Below, one piece after another: positions 21,802-30,392 of a stretch of 64,000 nucleotides of DNA. The first letter of the stretch is position 1; each line of letters begins with the position of its first letter. The notes beneath the pieces were generated by a model. The model saw only the letters and a list, made by a program, of their open reading frames with translations. It was not told where the DNA came from and did no database searches. Location of the stretch: NCBI RefSeq assembly GCF_004346225.1, contig NZ_SMAJ01000004.1, forward strand, positions 62,001-126,000. The letters are read 5' to 3'. The stretch is from Paralcaligenes ureilyticus (GTDB taxonomy: Bacteria > Pseudomonadota > Gammaproteobacteria > Burkholderiales > Burkholderiaceae_B). A program made the translations under genes and the position numbers.

Positions 21802-23883
21802 ATGTCTCCTGGTCATACACTCGCTACGGATTTGAATGCGGTGCAGCGCGAAGCGGTGCTGTATTTGAATGGCCCCTGCCTGGTGCTGGCAGGCGCGGGC
21901 AGCGGCAAGACGCGAGTGATCACGCAAAAGATCGCCTACCTCTTGCGCGAGTGCGGCTATATGGGGCGGCATGTCGTGGCGCTGACCTTTACCAACAAGG
22001 CCGCCCGCGAAATGGCCGAGCGGGTTAAGACCCTGGTCGACGGCAAGCTGGCCAAAGGCCTGACGGTCAGCACCTTTCATTCGCTGGGCGTACGTTTTCT
22101 GCGTGAAGAGGCCAAGTACCTGGGGCTCAAGCCCCAGTTTTCCATCCTCGACGCTCACGACGCATTGGCGATCATCCAGGAGATGCTGGCCACAACCGAC
22201 AAGGGGCGATTGCGCGCGGTGCAGCAAACGATTTCGCTGTGGAAGAACGCGCTCATGGATCCGGACGCGGCCGCGCTGGCGGCGTTGACCCCGGGCGAGA
22301 TCGAAGCCGCCAATATCTATCGAAGTTACAACGCGACCCTGGCGGCTTATCAATCGGTGGATTTTGATGACCTGATTCGCTTGCCTGCGCTGTTGCTGGC
22401 AGAAAATGCCCAGGTGCGCGAGCGCTGGCAGGCGCGCGTCCAGTATCTGTTGGTCGATGAATACCAGGACACGAATTTGTGTCAGTATCGGCTGGTGCAG
22501 TGCTTAAGCGGCCAGCGCGCCATGTTTACGGCAGTGGGTGACGATGATCAGGCCATTTATGCCTGGCGCGGCGCCACTGTCGAAAATCTGGCTAAACTCA
22601 CCACCGATTATCCGGCGCTCAAAATCATCAAGCTGGAACAGAATTACCGCTCGGTGCAGCGGATTTTATCGGCGGCCAATCAGGTCATCAGCAAAAATCC
22701 GAATCTGTTCGGCAAGAAGCTATGGTCCGATCTGGGTGTGGGCGAACCCATACAAGTAACTTCCATGGACAACGAAGAGACCGAGGCCGAGTCGATTGCC
22801 GTGCGTATTTCGGCGGCGCGTTTCGAGCGGCATGCCCAATGGCGCGATTTTGCGGTGCTGTATCGCAGCAACCACCAGGCGCGTGCGCTGGAACAGGCGC
22901 TGCGAAATCTGCGGATTCCCTACACGATTTCGGGCGGCCAGAGCTTTTTTGAAAAGGCTGAGATCCGCGATATTCTGGCCTATCTGCGGTTGGTGGCCAA
23001 TGACGATGACGATCCGGCGTTCATTCGCGCCGTGACGACACCGCGGCGCGGAATTGGCCAGGCTACCTTGCAAACGCTGGGGCAGTTTGCCGTGGAGCGC
23101 CAGACCTCCTTGTTTACGGCGTTGTTTGAAATCGGCGCGACAGAGCGTTTGGCCGTCAAGCAACTGGAGCCTTTGCAGGTTTTTGGCGCTTTCATTCAGC
23201 GCATTCAGTGGCGAGCCGGGCGCGGCCAGGATAACGCGCCGTCGAAGGCTGCAAAGCCGGCCGAGGCGGCCGGCCCGATCCTGGATGATCTGCTGGGTGC
23301 AATCCAGTACGAACGTTATTTGTATGACACCCTGGAAGAACGGCCCGCGCAGACCCGCTGGCAGAACGTGCTGGAGCTGCTGGGCTGGCTCAAGCGCAAG
23401 GCCGACGAAGATGGTTTAAGTCTGCTTGAACTGGTGCAGCATGTGGCCCTGGTGACGATGCTCGAGCGTAGCGACGACGAGGACCCCGACGCGGTCAAGC
23501 TGTCGACGATGCATGCATCCAAGGGCCTCGAATATCCGCATGTCTATATTGCGGGTGTGGAAGAGGGGCTGTTGCCGCATATGGGCCGCGACGAAGAAGA
23601 TGGCGACCCCGCCCGGGCGGCCGAGTCGCTGGCGCAGCGCATCCAGGAAGAACGGCGTTTGATGTACGTGGGCATTACCCGTGCGCAACGCAGCTTGCAT
23701 CTGACCTGGTGCAAAAAACGCCGCCGGGCGCGGGAAGACGTGGTGCGCGAGCCCTCGCGCTTTATTGAAGAGATGGGCCTGGGTGAAGTGAAGCTACAAG
23801 AGGATCCGGCCACGCAGGCGCTAAGCCCGAGGCAGCGCCTGGGGATGCTCAAGGAGCTGTTGAGCAAGGCGGGTTCGGCTTAA
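21802..23883 (+). CDS. rep: ATP-dependent DNA helicase, Rep type (UvrD family)
   Basis: Superfamily 1A helicase, 693 residues from ATG 21802. Walker A AGAGSGKT is at 30-37, then LTFTNKAAREM, VDEYQDTN, GDDDQAIYAWRGA, LEQNYRS, STMHASKGLEYPHVYI and YVGITRAQRSL in the usual order. Length and the NDDDDPAFIRAVTTPRRGIG region favour Rep over UvrD (about 720). Rep displaces proteins ahead of forks and works with PriA in the PriC-linked restart route in E. coli. The 5-base spacing after priA supports joint expression here. The open frame before 21802 overlaps priA and is not used. Confidence 0.93.
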   Translation: MSPGHTLATDLNAVQREAVLYLNGPCLVLAGAGSGKTRVITQKIAYLLRECGYMGRHVVALTFTNKAAREMAERVKTLVDGKLAKGLTVSTFHSLGVRFLREEAKYLGLKPQFSILDAHDALAIIQEMLATTDKGRLRAVQQTISLWKNALMDPDAAALAALTPGEIEAANIYRSYNATLAAYQSVDFDDLIRLPALLLAENAQVRERWQARVQYLLVDEYQDTNLCQYRLVQCLSGQRAMFTAVGDDDQAIYAWRGATVENLAKLTTDYPALKIIKLEQNYRSVQRILSAANQVISKNPNLFGKKLWSDLGVGEPIQVTSMDNEETEAESIAVRISAARFERHAQWRDFAVLYRSNHQARALEQALRNLRIPYTISGGQSFFEKAEIRDILAYLRLVANDDDDPAFIRAVTTPRRGIGQATLQTLGQFAVERQTSLFTALFEIGATERLAVKQLEPLQVFGAFIQRIQWRAGRGQDNAPSKAAKPAEAAGPILDDLLGAIQYERYLYDTLEERPAQTRWQNVLELLGWLKRKADEDGLSLLELVQHVALVTMLERSDDEDPDAVKLSTMHASKGLEYPHVYIAGVEEGLLPHMGRDEEDGDPARAAESLAQRIQEERRLMYVGITRAQRSLHLTWCKKRRRAREDVVREPSRFIEEMGLGEVKLQEDPATQALSPRQRLGMLKELLSKAGSA

Positions 23884-23892
23884 GGACGTTTT

Positions 23893-23964
23893 TGTAGCGG
23901 CACCAACATTTGTGGCGACACCAACGTTTGTAGCGACACCAACATTTGTAGCGACACCAACATT
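23893..23964. repeat. Four 18-base tandem repeats made of REP left arms
   Basis: Four units of 18 bases, the commonest being TGTAGCGACACCAACATT, run head to tail at 23893-23910, 23911-23928, 23929-23946 and 23947-23964. They end in a full REP-like unit. Each repeats the GTAG and left stem but lacks the right stem, so they cannot fold alone. There is no spacer diversity and no cas gene, so this is not a CRISPR array. Confidence 0.85.
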
Positions 23965-23965
23965 T

Positions 23966-24090
23966 GTAGCGACACCCCTTGTGGGTGTCATCGGCGCAAT
24001 AACCACCTGCACCCCGTTCAGCAAAAATGGCAGCCACGAGGGCTGCCACTACACCATGAACGAAATGGCAGCCACAAGGGCTGCCACTAC
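23966..24090. repeat. REP-like units after rep
   Basis: A GTAG unit at 23966-23989 has stem GACACCC/GGGTGTC, a matched change from the common stem. Two CTAC-ending units with stem GGCAGCC/GGCTGCC follow as a direct repeat at 24029-24052 and 24067-24090, 38 bases apart. Confidence 0.85.
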
Positions 24091-24117
24091 GTTATTCACG
24101 ATCTGTTTTTGTCGTAT

Positions 24118-24408
24118 TTACGCCAAGCCGGTTCCGGGACGGACGTCGCGGTTTTCCCATTGGGGGCTGGTGTAGTAACCATTGCGTGCGCGTACTTCGG
24201 CCATGAGCATGCTCACTTCCGAGCAGAAGTCCATATAGCTGATGACGCCGGCCTTGATTTTGGAGAACACGGATTTGCTCGTGGCAAATACCGATTTGGC
24301 CATGTCGACAATCGAAAACGGCTCGCCGCAGCTCAGTGCGTCGCGCATAAGATTGCGCTCGAGCGAATCGCTTAAACGTGTGTATTGGTAATAAGTAATG
24401 CTGGGCAT
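24118..24408 (-). CDS. Small protein of unknown function
   Basis: I do not recognise a family. From ATG 24408 (MPSITYYQYTRLSDSLERN) it has 96 residues; ATG 24447 would add 13. It is polar, with no signal peptide or membrane segment. A central part rich in Ser, Phe and Lys (FSIVDMAKSVFATSKSVFSKIKAG) looks helical. Two identical GGGTTAACCC palindromes lie just upstream in what must be its promoter, suggesting tight control. It is isolated between REP-like units and the CoA-transferase gene on the other strand. Coding is likely given length, helix-like pattern and promoter, but not proven. Confidence 0.55.
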   Translation of the reverse strand: MPSITYYQYTRLSDSLERNLMRDALSCGEPFSIVDMAKSVFATSKSVFSKIKAGVISYMDFCSEVSMLMAEVRARNGYYTSPQWENRDVRPGTGLA

Positions 24409-24449
24409 TTGAATACCTGACTCATGATTTGTTCTGACAGGTGTCATTA

Positions 24450-24487
24450 TAGGGTTAACCCCTAATTTAAATCAAGGGTTAACCCTT
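24450..24487. promoter_or_regulatory. Two GGGTTAACCC palindromes, candidate operators
   Basis: Perfect palindromes GGGTTAACCC at 24452-24461 and 24476-24485 are 24 bases centre to centre; the second extends to AAGGGTTAACCCTT. They stand directly upstream of the small unknown gene and about 100 bases before the CoA-transferase. The AT-rich DNA between and after them is promoter-like. Confidence 0.6.
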
Positions 24488-24588
24488 AATATCTTTATTC
24501 TGTTGTGTTTACCCTATGGGCTGGCCTTAAACATCAGCGGCGAGATAAGGCACAATAGGCCTTTTATCTGAATGGCCCGCGAATTGTT

Positions 24589-25815
24589 ATGGCAATACGT
24601 CCCGCTCCATTAACTGGCATACGTGTGCTGGACCTGACCCGGGTTCTGGCCGGGCCATGGTGTACCCAGAATCTGGCTGACCTGGGGGCCGAAGTCATCA
24701 AGATCGAGCGCCCGGGTTCGGGCGACGACACTCGCGGCTGGGGGCCCCCGTACGTCAAGGACCAAAATGGTCACGACACGACGGAAGCGGCCTATTACGC
24801 GTCGGCCAATCGCAACAAGCTGTCGGTGGCGCTTGATATTGCAAGCGAGCAGGGCGCCGGCCTGATCCGCGAACTGGCCCGGCAGTGCGATATCCTGGTC
24901 GAAAATTTCAAGGTTGGAGGCTTGCGCAAGTATGGCCTCGATTATGAAAGCATCAAGGAGATTAATCCGGCCTTGATCTACTGCTCCATTACAGGCTTTG
25001 GGCAGACGGGCCCCTATGCCGGCCGGCCCGGCTACGACTTCATGATCCAGGGCATGGGCGGGCTCATGAGCATTACCGGCGAACGCGACGATCTGCCCGG
25101 CGGCGGGCCGCAAAAAGCGGGTGTGGCGGTCGCCGACTTGATGACCGGCATGTATTCCACGGTGGGGATTCTGGCCGCCTTGCACGAACGCACGCGTAGC
25201 GGCCTGGGTCAATACATCGATATGGCCTTGCTGGATTGCCAGGTGGCCATGCTGGCCAATCAGAATCTGAATTACATGACCACCGGGGTGGCGCCCAAGC
25301 GGGCCGGCAATGCCCATCAGAACCTGGTGCCGTATCAGGTCTTTACCGCCGCCGACGGCCACCTGATTGTGGCGGTCGGCAATGATTCCCAGTTCAGGGC
25401 GTATAGCCGGGTGATAGGCCGTCCGGGCCTGGCCGAAGATGTGCGTTTCATGACGAATTCGAATCGGGTGATCAATCGCGAGGTACTGGTGCCCATGCTG
25501 GTCGAGGCCATGAAGACACAGGCGCGTGATTACTGGCTGGCCGAGCTTGAGAAGGCGGGCGTTCCCGCCGGGCCCATCAACACGATGGACCAGGTTTACC
25601 AGGATCCGCAGGTGCAGTCGCGCGGCATGCAGATATCGCTGCCTCATGGCAGCGCAGGGCAAGCCCCCGTCGGGGCCAGCCCATTGCGGCTGTCGGGCAG
25701 CCCCGTCAATTACCGTCATGCGGCACCCCTGCTGGGCGAGCATACCGAGCAGGTGCTGCGTGAGCGCCTGGGTTTGTCGGAAGCAGAAATTCAACAATTA
25801 GTCGGCCGGCGGTAG
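24589..25815 (+). CDS. CaiB/BaiF family CoA-transferase
   Basis: Class III CoA-transferase, 408 residues, moving CoA between carboxylic acids through an aspartyl-CoA intermediate. The N-terminal GIRVLDLTRVLAGPWCTQNLADLGAEVIKIE is a textbook match. The nucleophilic aspartate is likely Asp183 in VAVADLMTGM. RNKLSVALD and ITGFGQTGPYAGRPGYDFMIQGMGG are conserved. It precedes a 3-hydroxyacyl-CoA dehydrogenase by 20 bases on the same strand, so the pair probably handles one CoA ester (activation, then oxidation). The substrate cannot be named. Confidence 0.93.
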   Translation: MAIRPAPLTGIRVLDLTRVLAGPWCTQNLADLGAEVIKIERPGSGDDTRGWGPPYVKDQNGHDTTEAAYYASANRNKLSVALDIASEQGAGLIRELARQCDILVENFKVGGLRKYGLDYESIKEINPALIYCSITGFGQTGPYAGRPGYDFMIQGMGGLMSITGERDDLPGGGPQKAGVAVADLMTGMYSTVGILAALHERTRSGLGQYIDMALLDCQVAMLANQNLNYMTTGVAPKRAGNAHQNLVPYQVFTAADGHLIVAVGNDSQFRAYSRVIGRPGLAEDVRFMTNSNRVINREVLVPMLVEAMKTQARDYWLAELEKAGVPAGPINTMDQVYQDPQVQSRGMQISLPHGSAGQAPVGASPLRLSGSPVNYRHAAPLLGEHTEQVLRERLGLSEAEIQQLVGRR

Positions 25816-25835
25816 AACGTCAGGAGCAGATTTAA

Positions 25836-27368
25836 ATGAAAAGCATCAGAACCATCGGCATTGTGGGCGCGGGCGCCATGGGGCGCGGCATTGCGCAAAT
25901 TGCCGCCCAGGCCGGCCATACGGTCTTGTTGTTCGACCTGAATGCCGAGGCCGTGGCCGCTGCGCGGGAAAACCTGCGAGAAATCTGGAACAAATTGTCG
26001 GCCAAAGGCAAAATCGCGCCGGATGTGGCGCTTGCATCCTTGGAGCGAGTGCGCGCGTGCACGGATTTGCAAGCATTGAGTCAGGCCGATTTGGTGATCG
26101 AGGCAGTGGTCGAACGGCTGGACGTCAAGCGCGAATTGTTTGAGAAGCTCGAGAGCATCGTGTCTGAAGACTGCCTGCTCGCCTCCAACACCTCATCTCT
26201 GTCCATTACCTCGATTGCCGCCGCCTGCGTGCGTCCGCAGCGTGTGGTGGGTTACCATTTTTTCAACCCCGTGCCGCTGATGAAAGTGGTCGAGGTCATT
26301 GATGGCCTGCGCACCGAGCGCGAAGCGGGCGACGCGTTAATGGCCCTGGCACGCGATATGGGGCATACGCCCGTGCGTGCCAAAGATATGCCGGGGTTTG
26401 TGGTGAACCACGCCGGGCGCGGCATGAATATCGAAGGCTTGCGCCTGGCCCAGGAGTCCGTCGCGCCGTTTTATCAGATCGATGCCATCATGCGCGACCA
26501 GGCGGGTTTTCGTATGGGGCCTTTTGAACTGCTTGACCTGACTGCCCTGGATGTTTCGCATCCGGTCATGGAGTCGATTTACCGGCAGTTCTATGATGAA
26601 CCCCGTTTTCGCCCGTCGCCGATTACCGCCGTGCGGTATGCCGGCAAAATGCTCGGCCGCAAGGTCGGAGAAGGTTTTTATCGCTATGCCGATGGGCACA
26701 AGCAAGTGCCCGATGAGCCGGCGGTGCCGCCCCTGCCGGCAGGGCTGAAAGTATGGCTGGCCCCGTATCATCCGGTGGGGCACAAGCGCGCGGCCGCTTT
26801 GTTGAAGGCCTTGAATGTTGATCTGGTGGCCAGCAACGAGGCGCCCGACGATGCCTTGATTATGGTGACGCCTTTTGGCGAAGATACCGCAACCGTGGTG
26901 GGCGCCTATCAGCTCGATGGTCGCCGCACGGTAGCGCTGGACACCTTTTTTGGCCTGGCGCCCGGCAAGCGGCGTGTGCTGATGTGTTCGCCCGCCACCG
27001 AACCCAGGTGGCGCGACGCGGCGCACGCCTTGTTTGCATCGGATGGCACGGCGGTATCGGTGATCGACGATTCGGCCGGGTTCGTCGGGCAACGCATGGT
27101 GGCTACCATCATCAATGTAGCCGCCGATATCGCCCAACAATCGATCGCCACGCCCCACGACATCGATCTGGCCGTGTCCTTGGGGCTGGGCTACCCCAAA
27201 GGGCCATTGTCCATGGGCGATGGCCTGGGCGCAGCGCATATCCTGGATATACTGCGCGCCATGTACCGCGTCACCGGCGACGATCGCTACCGGGCCAGCC
27301 TGTGGCTGCAACGGCGCGTTCAACTGGGTATGTCACTGCTGGCGAATGCCTCCTGCTCTGCCTCGTGA
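25836..27368 (+). CDS. 3-hydroxyacyl-CoA dehydrogenase
   Basis: NAD-dependent oxidation of 3-hydroxyacyl-CoA, 510 residues. The Rossmann motif GIVGAGAMGRGIAQ is at about 8-21. The catalytic HFFNPVPLMKVVEV and GFVVNHAGRG segments follow. The C-terminal half holds a second 3HCDH C-terminal-like domain (DDSAGFVGQRMVATIINVAADI, LGLGYPKGPLSMGDGLG), the double arrangement of PaaH/PaaC-like enzymes. Its last 49 bases overlap, tail to tail, the 3' end of the RND pump gene. It probably forms an operon with the CoA-transferase gene before it. Confidence 0.94.
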   Translation: MKSIRTIGIVGAGAMGRGIAQIAAQAGHTVLLFDLNAEAVAAARENLREIWNKLSAKGKIAPDVALASLERVRACTDLQALSQADLVIEAVVERLDVKRELFEKLESIVSEDCLLASNTSSLSITSIAAACVRPQRVVGYHFFNPVPLMKVVEVIDGLRTEREAGDALMALARDMGHTPVRAKDMPGFVVNHAGRGMNIEGLRLAQESVAPFYQIDAIMRDQAGFRMGPFELLDLTALDVSHPVMESIYRQFYDEPRFRPSPITAVRYAGKMLGRKVGEGFYRYADGHKQVPDEPAVPPLPAGLKVWLAPYHPVGHKRAAALLKALNVDLVASNEAPDDALIMVTPFGEDTATVVGAYQLDGRRTVALDTFFGLAPGKRRVLMCSPATEPRWRDAAHALFASDGTAVSVIDDSAGFVGQRMVATIINVAADIAQQSIATPHDIDLAVSLGLGYPKGPLSMGDGLGAAHILDILRAMYRVTGDDRYRASLWLQRRVQLGMSLLANASCSAS

Positions 27369-30300
27369 TGATGAGTGGTGCCGATGAACATGTACATGGC
27401 GGGCACCATAAGTAGAGTCAATATGGTGCCGATCGAGAGGCCCGCGAAAATGACCAGGCCCATGTCGTGACGCCCGGCCGCACCGGCGCCGGACGCCCAC
27501 ACGAGCGGCACGACGCCCAAGACCATTGCCGCTGTCGTCATCAGGATTGGCCGTAGGCGCACCGACGCCGCTTCTTCAATGGCCTCGCGCTTGCTGCGGC
27601 CCGAGCGTTGCAGTTCGTTGGCAAACTGAACGATCAGGATCCCGTGTTTCGTGATGAGCCCAAGGAGTGTCACGAGACCCACCTGTGTGTACACGTTGAT
27701 GGAAGCGAAGCCCATTGTGATGAATGCCAGCGCGCCAAAGAGCGCCGGTGGCACAGAAAACAGGATCACGATAGGGTCCCGGAAGCTCTCGAACTGGAAA
27801 GCCAGCGCAAGATAGACGATGAGAATCGAGAACAGGAGGAGGCCGACGAATCCGCCGGACTCCTGCATGAACTGACGCGACTCGCCCGCGTAGTCGGCCG
27901 TGTATCCCGACGGGGCGACCTTTTGCAGAATCGTGTTCAGTTTCGTCAGCAGCTCGCCTTGGGACAATCCGCTAACCCCTGCAATGGTGGCCGAGTTGAG
28001 TTGCTGGAAGTGGTTGATCGATTCCGGCTGCACCGATGTTTCAATATGCGCCACCGTACGAGCGGGAATCATCGTCCCCGATGGAGTCCGGATGTAGTAG
28101 TTCAGAACTTGGTCGGGGTTGAGGCGGTCGACCTGCAGCACCTGCGGGATCACTTTGTATGACCGTCCGGCGGTCGAGAAGTAGTTGACGTAGTTGCCGC
28201 CCAGCGCGGCCGACAGCGCCGCGCCGACATCCGCCTCGGTCATCCCCAGGGCGGCGATCTTCTCCCGGTCGACGACGAGCTTGGCTTGCGGCTTGTCGAG
28301 CTTCAAGTCGACATCCGCGAACCAGAAAAGTTGTTCTTTTAGAGCCTCGGCCAAGACCGCCTGGGCGACTTCATTCAAGTTCTGGATGGGTTCTGTCGTG
28401 GTAATGACGAACTGGACCGGCAAGCCCTGGGAACCCGGCAACGACGGCAGGGGAAAGGCGGCAATCTTCGCGCCTGCCACCTGGTTCCATTTTTGCTGAA
28501 GGTCCATGATCACTTCTGCCTGGGATCGGCTGCGCTCTCCCCAGGGCTTGAGCAGAACCCCGCCCAGCCCTTGATTGAGCGATGGCACGCCCGTCAGCTG
28601 GAACATCTGCTCATATTCAGGCTCCTTGCGCGCGATCTTGAATGCCTGGTCGGCAAGCGTCTCCATCTGCTGGGGCGAGGCGGTGGGTGCTCCCTTGATC
28701 TGCATGAACACCAGCCCTTGGTCCTCGGTCGGAGAGAGCTCGCTCTTGGCAGTCATGCCGCTGGCTGCCACGAGAATGAACAGAACAAAGCCAAAGGTCA
28801 CCAGCACCGGCCATACATTCAGCCCCCTCGAAAGCACCCGGCGGTACCGGCTGCGTAGCCAGTCAAAGTAGTGATCGAGCCGGCGCGCGAATCGCCCCTC
28901 TTCCTTCCCTGGCCTGAATAGCCGCGAGGTCATCATGGGAGAGAGGGTCAGCGCCACCACGCCCGACACGGTCACAGCGCCGGCCAGCGAGAAGCAGAAC
29001 TCCTTGAAGAGTGCGCCGGTGAGGCCGCTGCGCAGCCCAATGGGCACATACGCGGCAATCAGCACGGCGGTCATGGCGACGATGGGTCCGCCGAGTTCCC
29101 GTGCCGCGATGAGCGCAGCCTCCAGCACCCCTTTGCCTTCTTCCTTGATGTGGCGGTCGACGTTTTCGACCACAATAATGGCGTCGTCAACGACAAGGCC
29201 GATTGCAAGCACCAGTGCGAGAAGCGTGAGGAGGTTAATGGAGTATCCGAGCAGGAACATGATGAAGAATGTTCCAACGAGCGAAAGCGGTATCGCTACC
29301 AGCGGGACAATCACGGCTCGAAACGAGCCGAGGAACAGGTAGATGACGATCGAGACGATGAGCATGGCCTCGGCCAGCGTCTTGACGACTTCGTAGATCG
29401 AAGTATTGATGAATTCCGTGGAGTCGTAGACGATATTGCCGCGAACGCCTGCCGGCAATTGAGACTGCAGATCGGGAAACGCTTTGCGTACGCTTTCGGC
29501 GACGGTCAGGATATTGGCATTGGGCGCTACTTTGATACCGATGAACACGGAGCGTTTGCCGGAGAAGGCAACGCTGGTGTTGTAGTCCTCCGCACCCAGT
29601 GTGACATTGGCGACATCTTCCAGATGCACAAGCGCGTCGCCGTTGTGCTTGACGACGAGCCGCTTGAACTCGACCACACTGTGCAGATCGGTTCCGGCGG
29701 TCAGATCGACCGTCACCATCTGCCCTTTTGTCGAGCCGACTGCGGATAAATAGTTGTTGTTCGTCAAGGCCGTGGAAACGTCCTGTGCCGTAACGTTGTG
29801 GGCGGCCAGCTTGCTCGGGTCCAGCCAGGCGCGAAGGGCGAATTGACGCCCCCCGAGAATCTCCGCGGTCTGCACGCCTTCGATCGAATCGAGTTTGGGC
29901 TTGACGACCCGCACAAGGTAATCGGTGATGTTGTTCGTGGGGATGACATCGCTGAAGAAACCCAGATACATCGCGTCCGTGGTCTGCCCAACCGCTACGG
30001 TCAGCACCGGTTGCTGGGCCTGCGCCGGGAGCTGATTCTTCACCGAGTTGATCTGAGTGTTGATCTCGGTCAGTGCCTTGCTGGAGTCGTAGTTGAGCCG
30101 CAGCGTCGCCGTAATTATCGAGACCCCTGTGATACTGGATGAGGACAGGTAATCGATGCCCTGCGCCTGTGCAATGGCCGATTCGAGTGGTTGTGTGATA
30201 AAGCCGGCAACCGTGGCCGCGTCCGCGCCGTAGTAGCTGGTCGTAATGGTGACCACCGTATTTTCGGTGCGTGGCCACTGATTGACGGGCAGCTCGGAGA

Positions 30301-30385
30301 TCGATCGCAAACCCAGTATCAGGATAAGCATCGAGATAACGATGGCCCAGACCGGTCGCTTGATGAAGGTATCGGTAAATTTCAT
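27320..30385 (-). CDS. RND efflux pump, inner-membrane subunit (HAE1 family)
   Basis: Proton-driven multidrug exporter subunit, 1021 residues. It has the expected 2 x 6 membrane helices with two large periplasmic loops. The proton-relay aspartate pair lies in LAIGLVVDDAIIVVENVDRH near residue 405. The N-terminus MKFTDTFIKRPVWAIVISMLILILG and the GLITKHGILIVQFAN segment are typical of the MexK/MuxB/VexF side of the family. It is the last gene of a tetR-OMF-MFP-RND operon, 7 bases after the adaptor. Its substrates cannot be told. The 3' end overlaps the convergent dehydrogenase gene by 49 bases. Confidence 0.95.
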   Translation of the reverse strand: MKFTDTFIKRPVWAIVISMLILILGLRSISELPVNQWPRTENTVVTITTSYYGADAATVAGFITQPLESAIAQAQGIDYLSSSSITGVSIITATLRLNYDSSKALTEINTQINSVKNQLPAQAQQPVLTVAVGQTTDAMYLGFFSDVIPTNNITDYLVRVVKPKLDSIEGVQTAEILGGRQFALRAWLDPSKLAAHNVTAQDVSTALTNNNYLSAVGSTKGQMVTVDLTAGTDLHSVVEFKRLVVKHNGDALVHLEDVANVTLGAEDYNTSVAFSGKRSVFIGIKVAPNANILTVAESVRKAFPDLQSQLPAGVRGNIVYDSTEFINTSIYEVVKTLAEAMLIVSIVIYLFLGSFRAVIVPLVAIPLSLVGTFFIMFLLGYSINLLTLLALVLAIGLVVDDAIIVVENVDRHIKEEGKGVLEAALIAARELGGPIVAMTAVLIAAYVPIGLRSGLTGALFKEFCFSLAGAVTVSGVVALTLSPMMTSRLFRPGKEEGRFARRLDHYFDWLRSRYRRVLSRGLNVWPVLVTFGFVLFILVAASGMTAKSELSPTEDQGLVFMQIKGAPTASPQQMETLADQAFKIARKEPEYEQMFQLTGVPSLNQGLGGVLLKPWGERSRSQAEVIMDLQQKWNQVAGAKIAAFPLPSLPGSQGLPVQFVITTTEPIQNLNEVAQAVLAEALKEQLFWFADVDLKLDKPQAKLVVDREKIAALGMTEADVGAALSAALGGNYVNYFSTAGRSYKVIPQVLQVDRLNPDQVLNYYIRTPSGTMIPARTVAHIETSVQPESINHFQQLNSATIAGVSGLSQGELLTKLNTILQKVAPSGYTADYAGESRQFMQESGGFVGLLLFSILIVYLALAFQFESFRDPIVILFSVPPALFGALAFITMGFASINVYTQVGLVTLLGLITKHGILIVQFANELQRSGRSKREAIEEAASVRLRPILMTTAAMVLGVVPLVWASGAGAAGRHDMGLVIFAGLSIGTILTLLMVPAMYMFIGTTHHHEAEQEAFASSDIPS

Positions 30386-30392
30386 GGGAGAC

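Noticed and set aside
23893-24090. Possible CRISPR array because of short regular repeats
   Set aside because: The 18-base units are directly adjacent without unique spacers, no cas genes are near, and the units are clearly left arms of the dispersed hairpin family.
24610-25797. 395-residue open frame opposite the CoA-transferase
   Set aside because: Shadow of a well-supported CaiB-family gene; its residues show no family motif.
29235-30278. 347-residue open frame in another minus-strand frame of the RND gene
   Set aside because: Out-of-frame reading of the pump gene; Arg/Gly-rich with no motifs.
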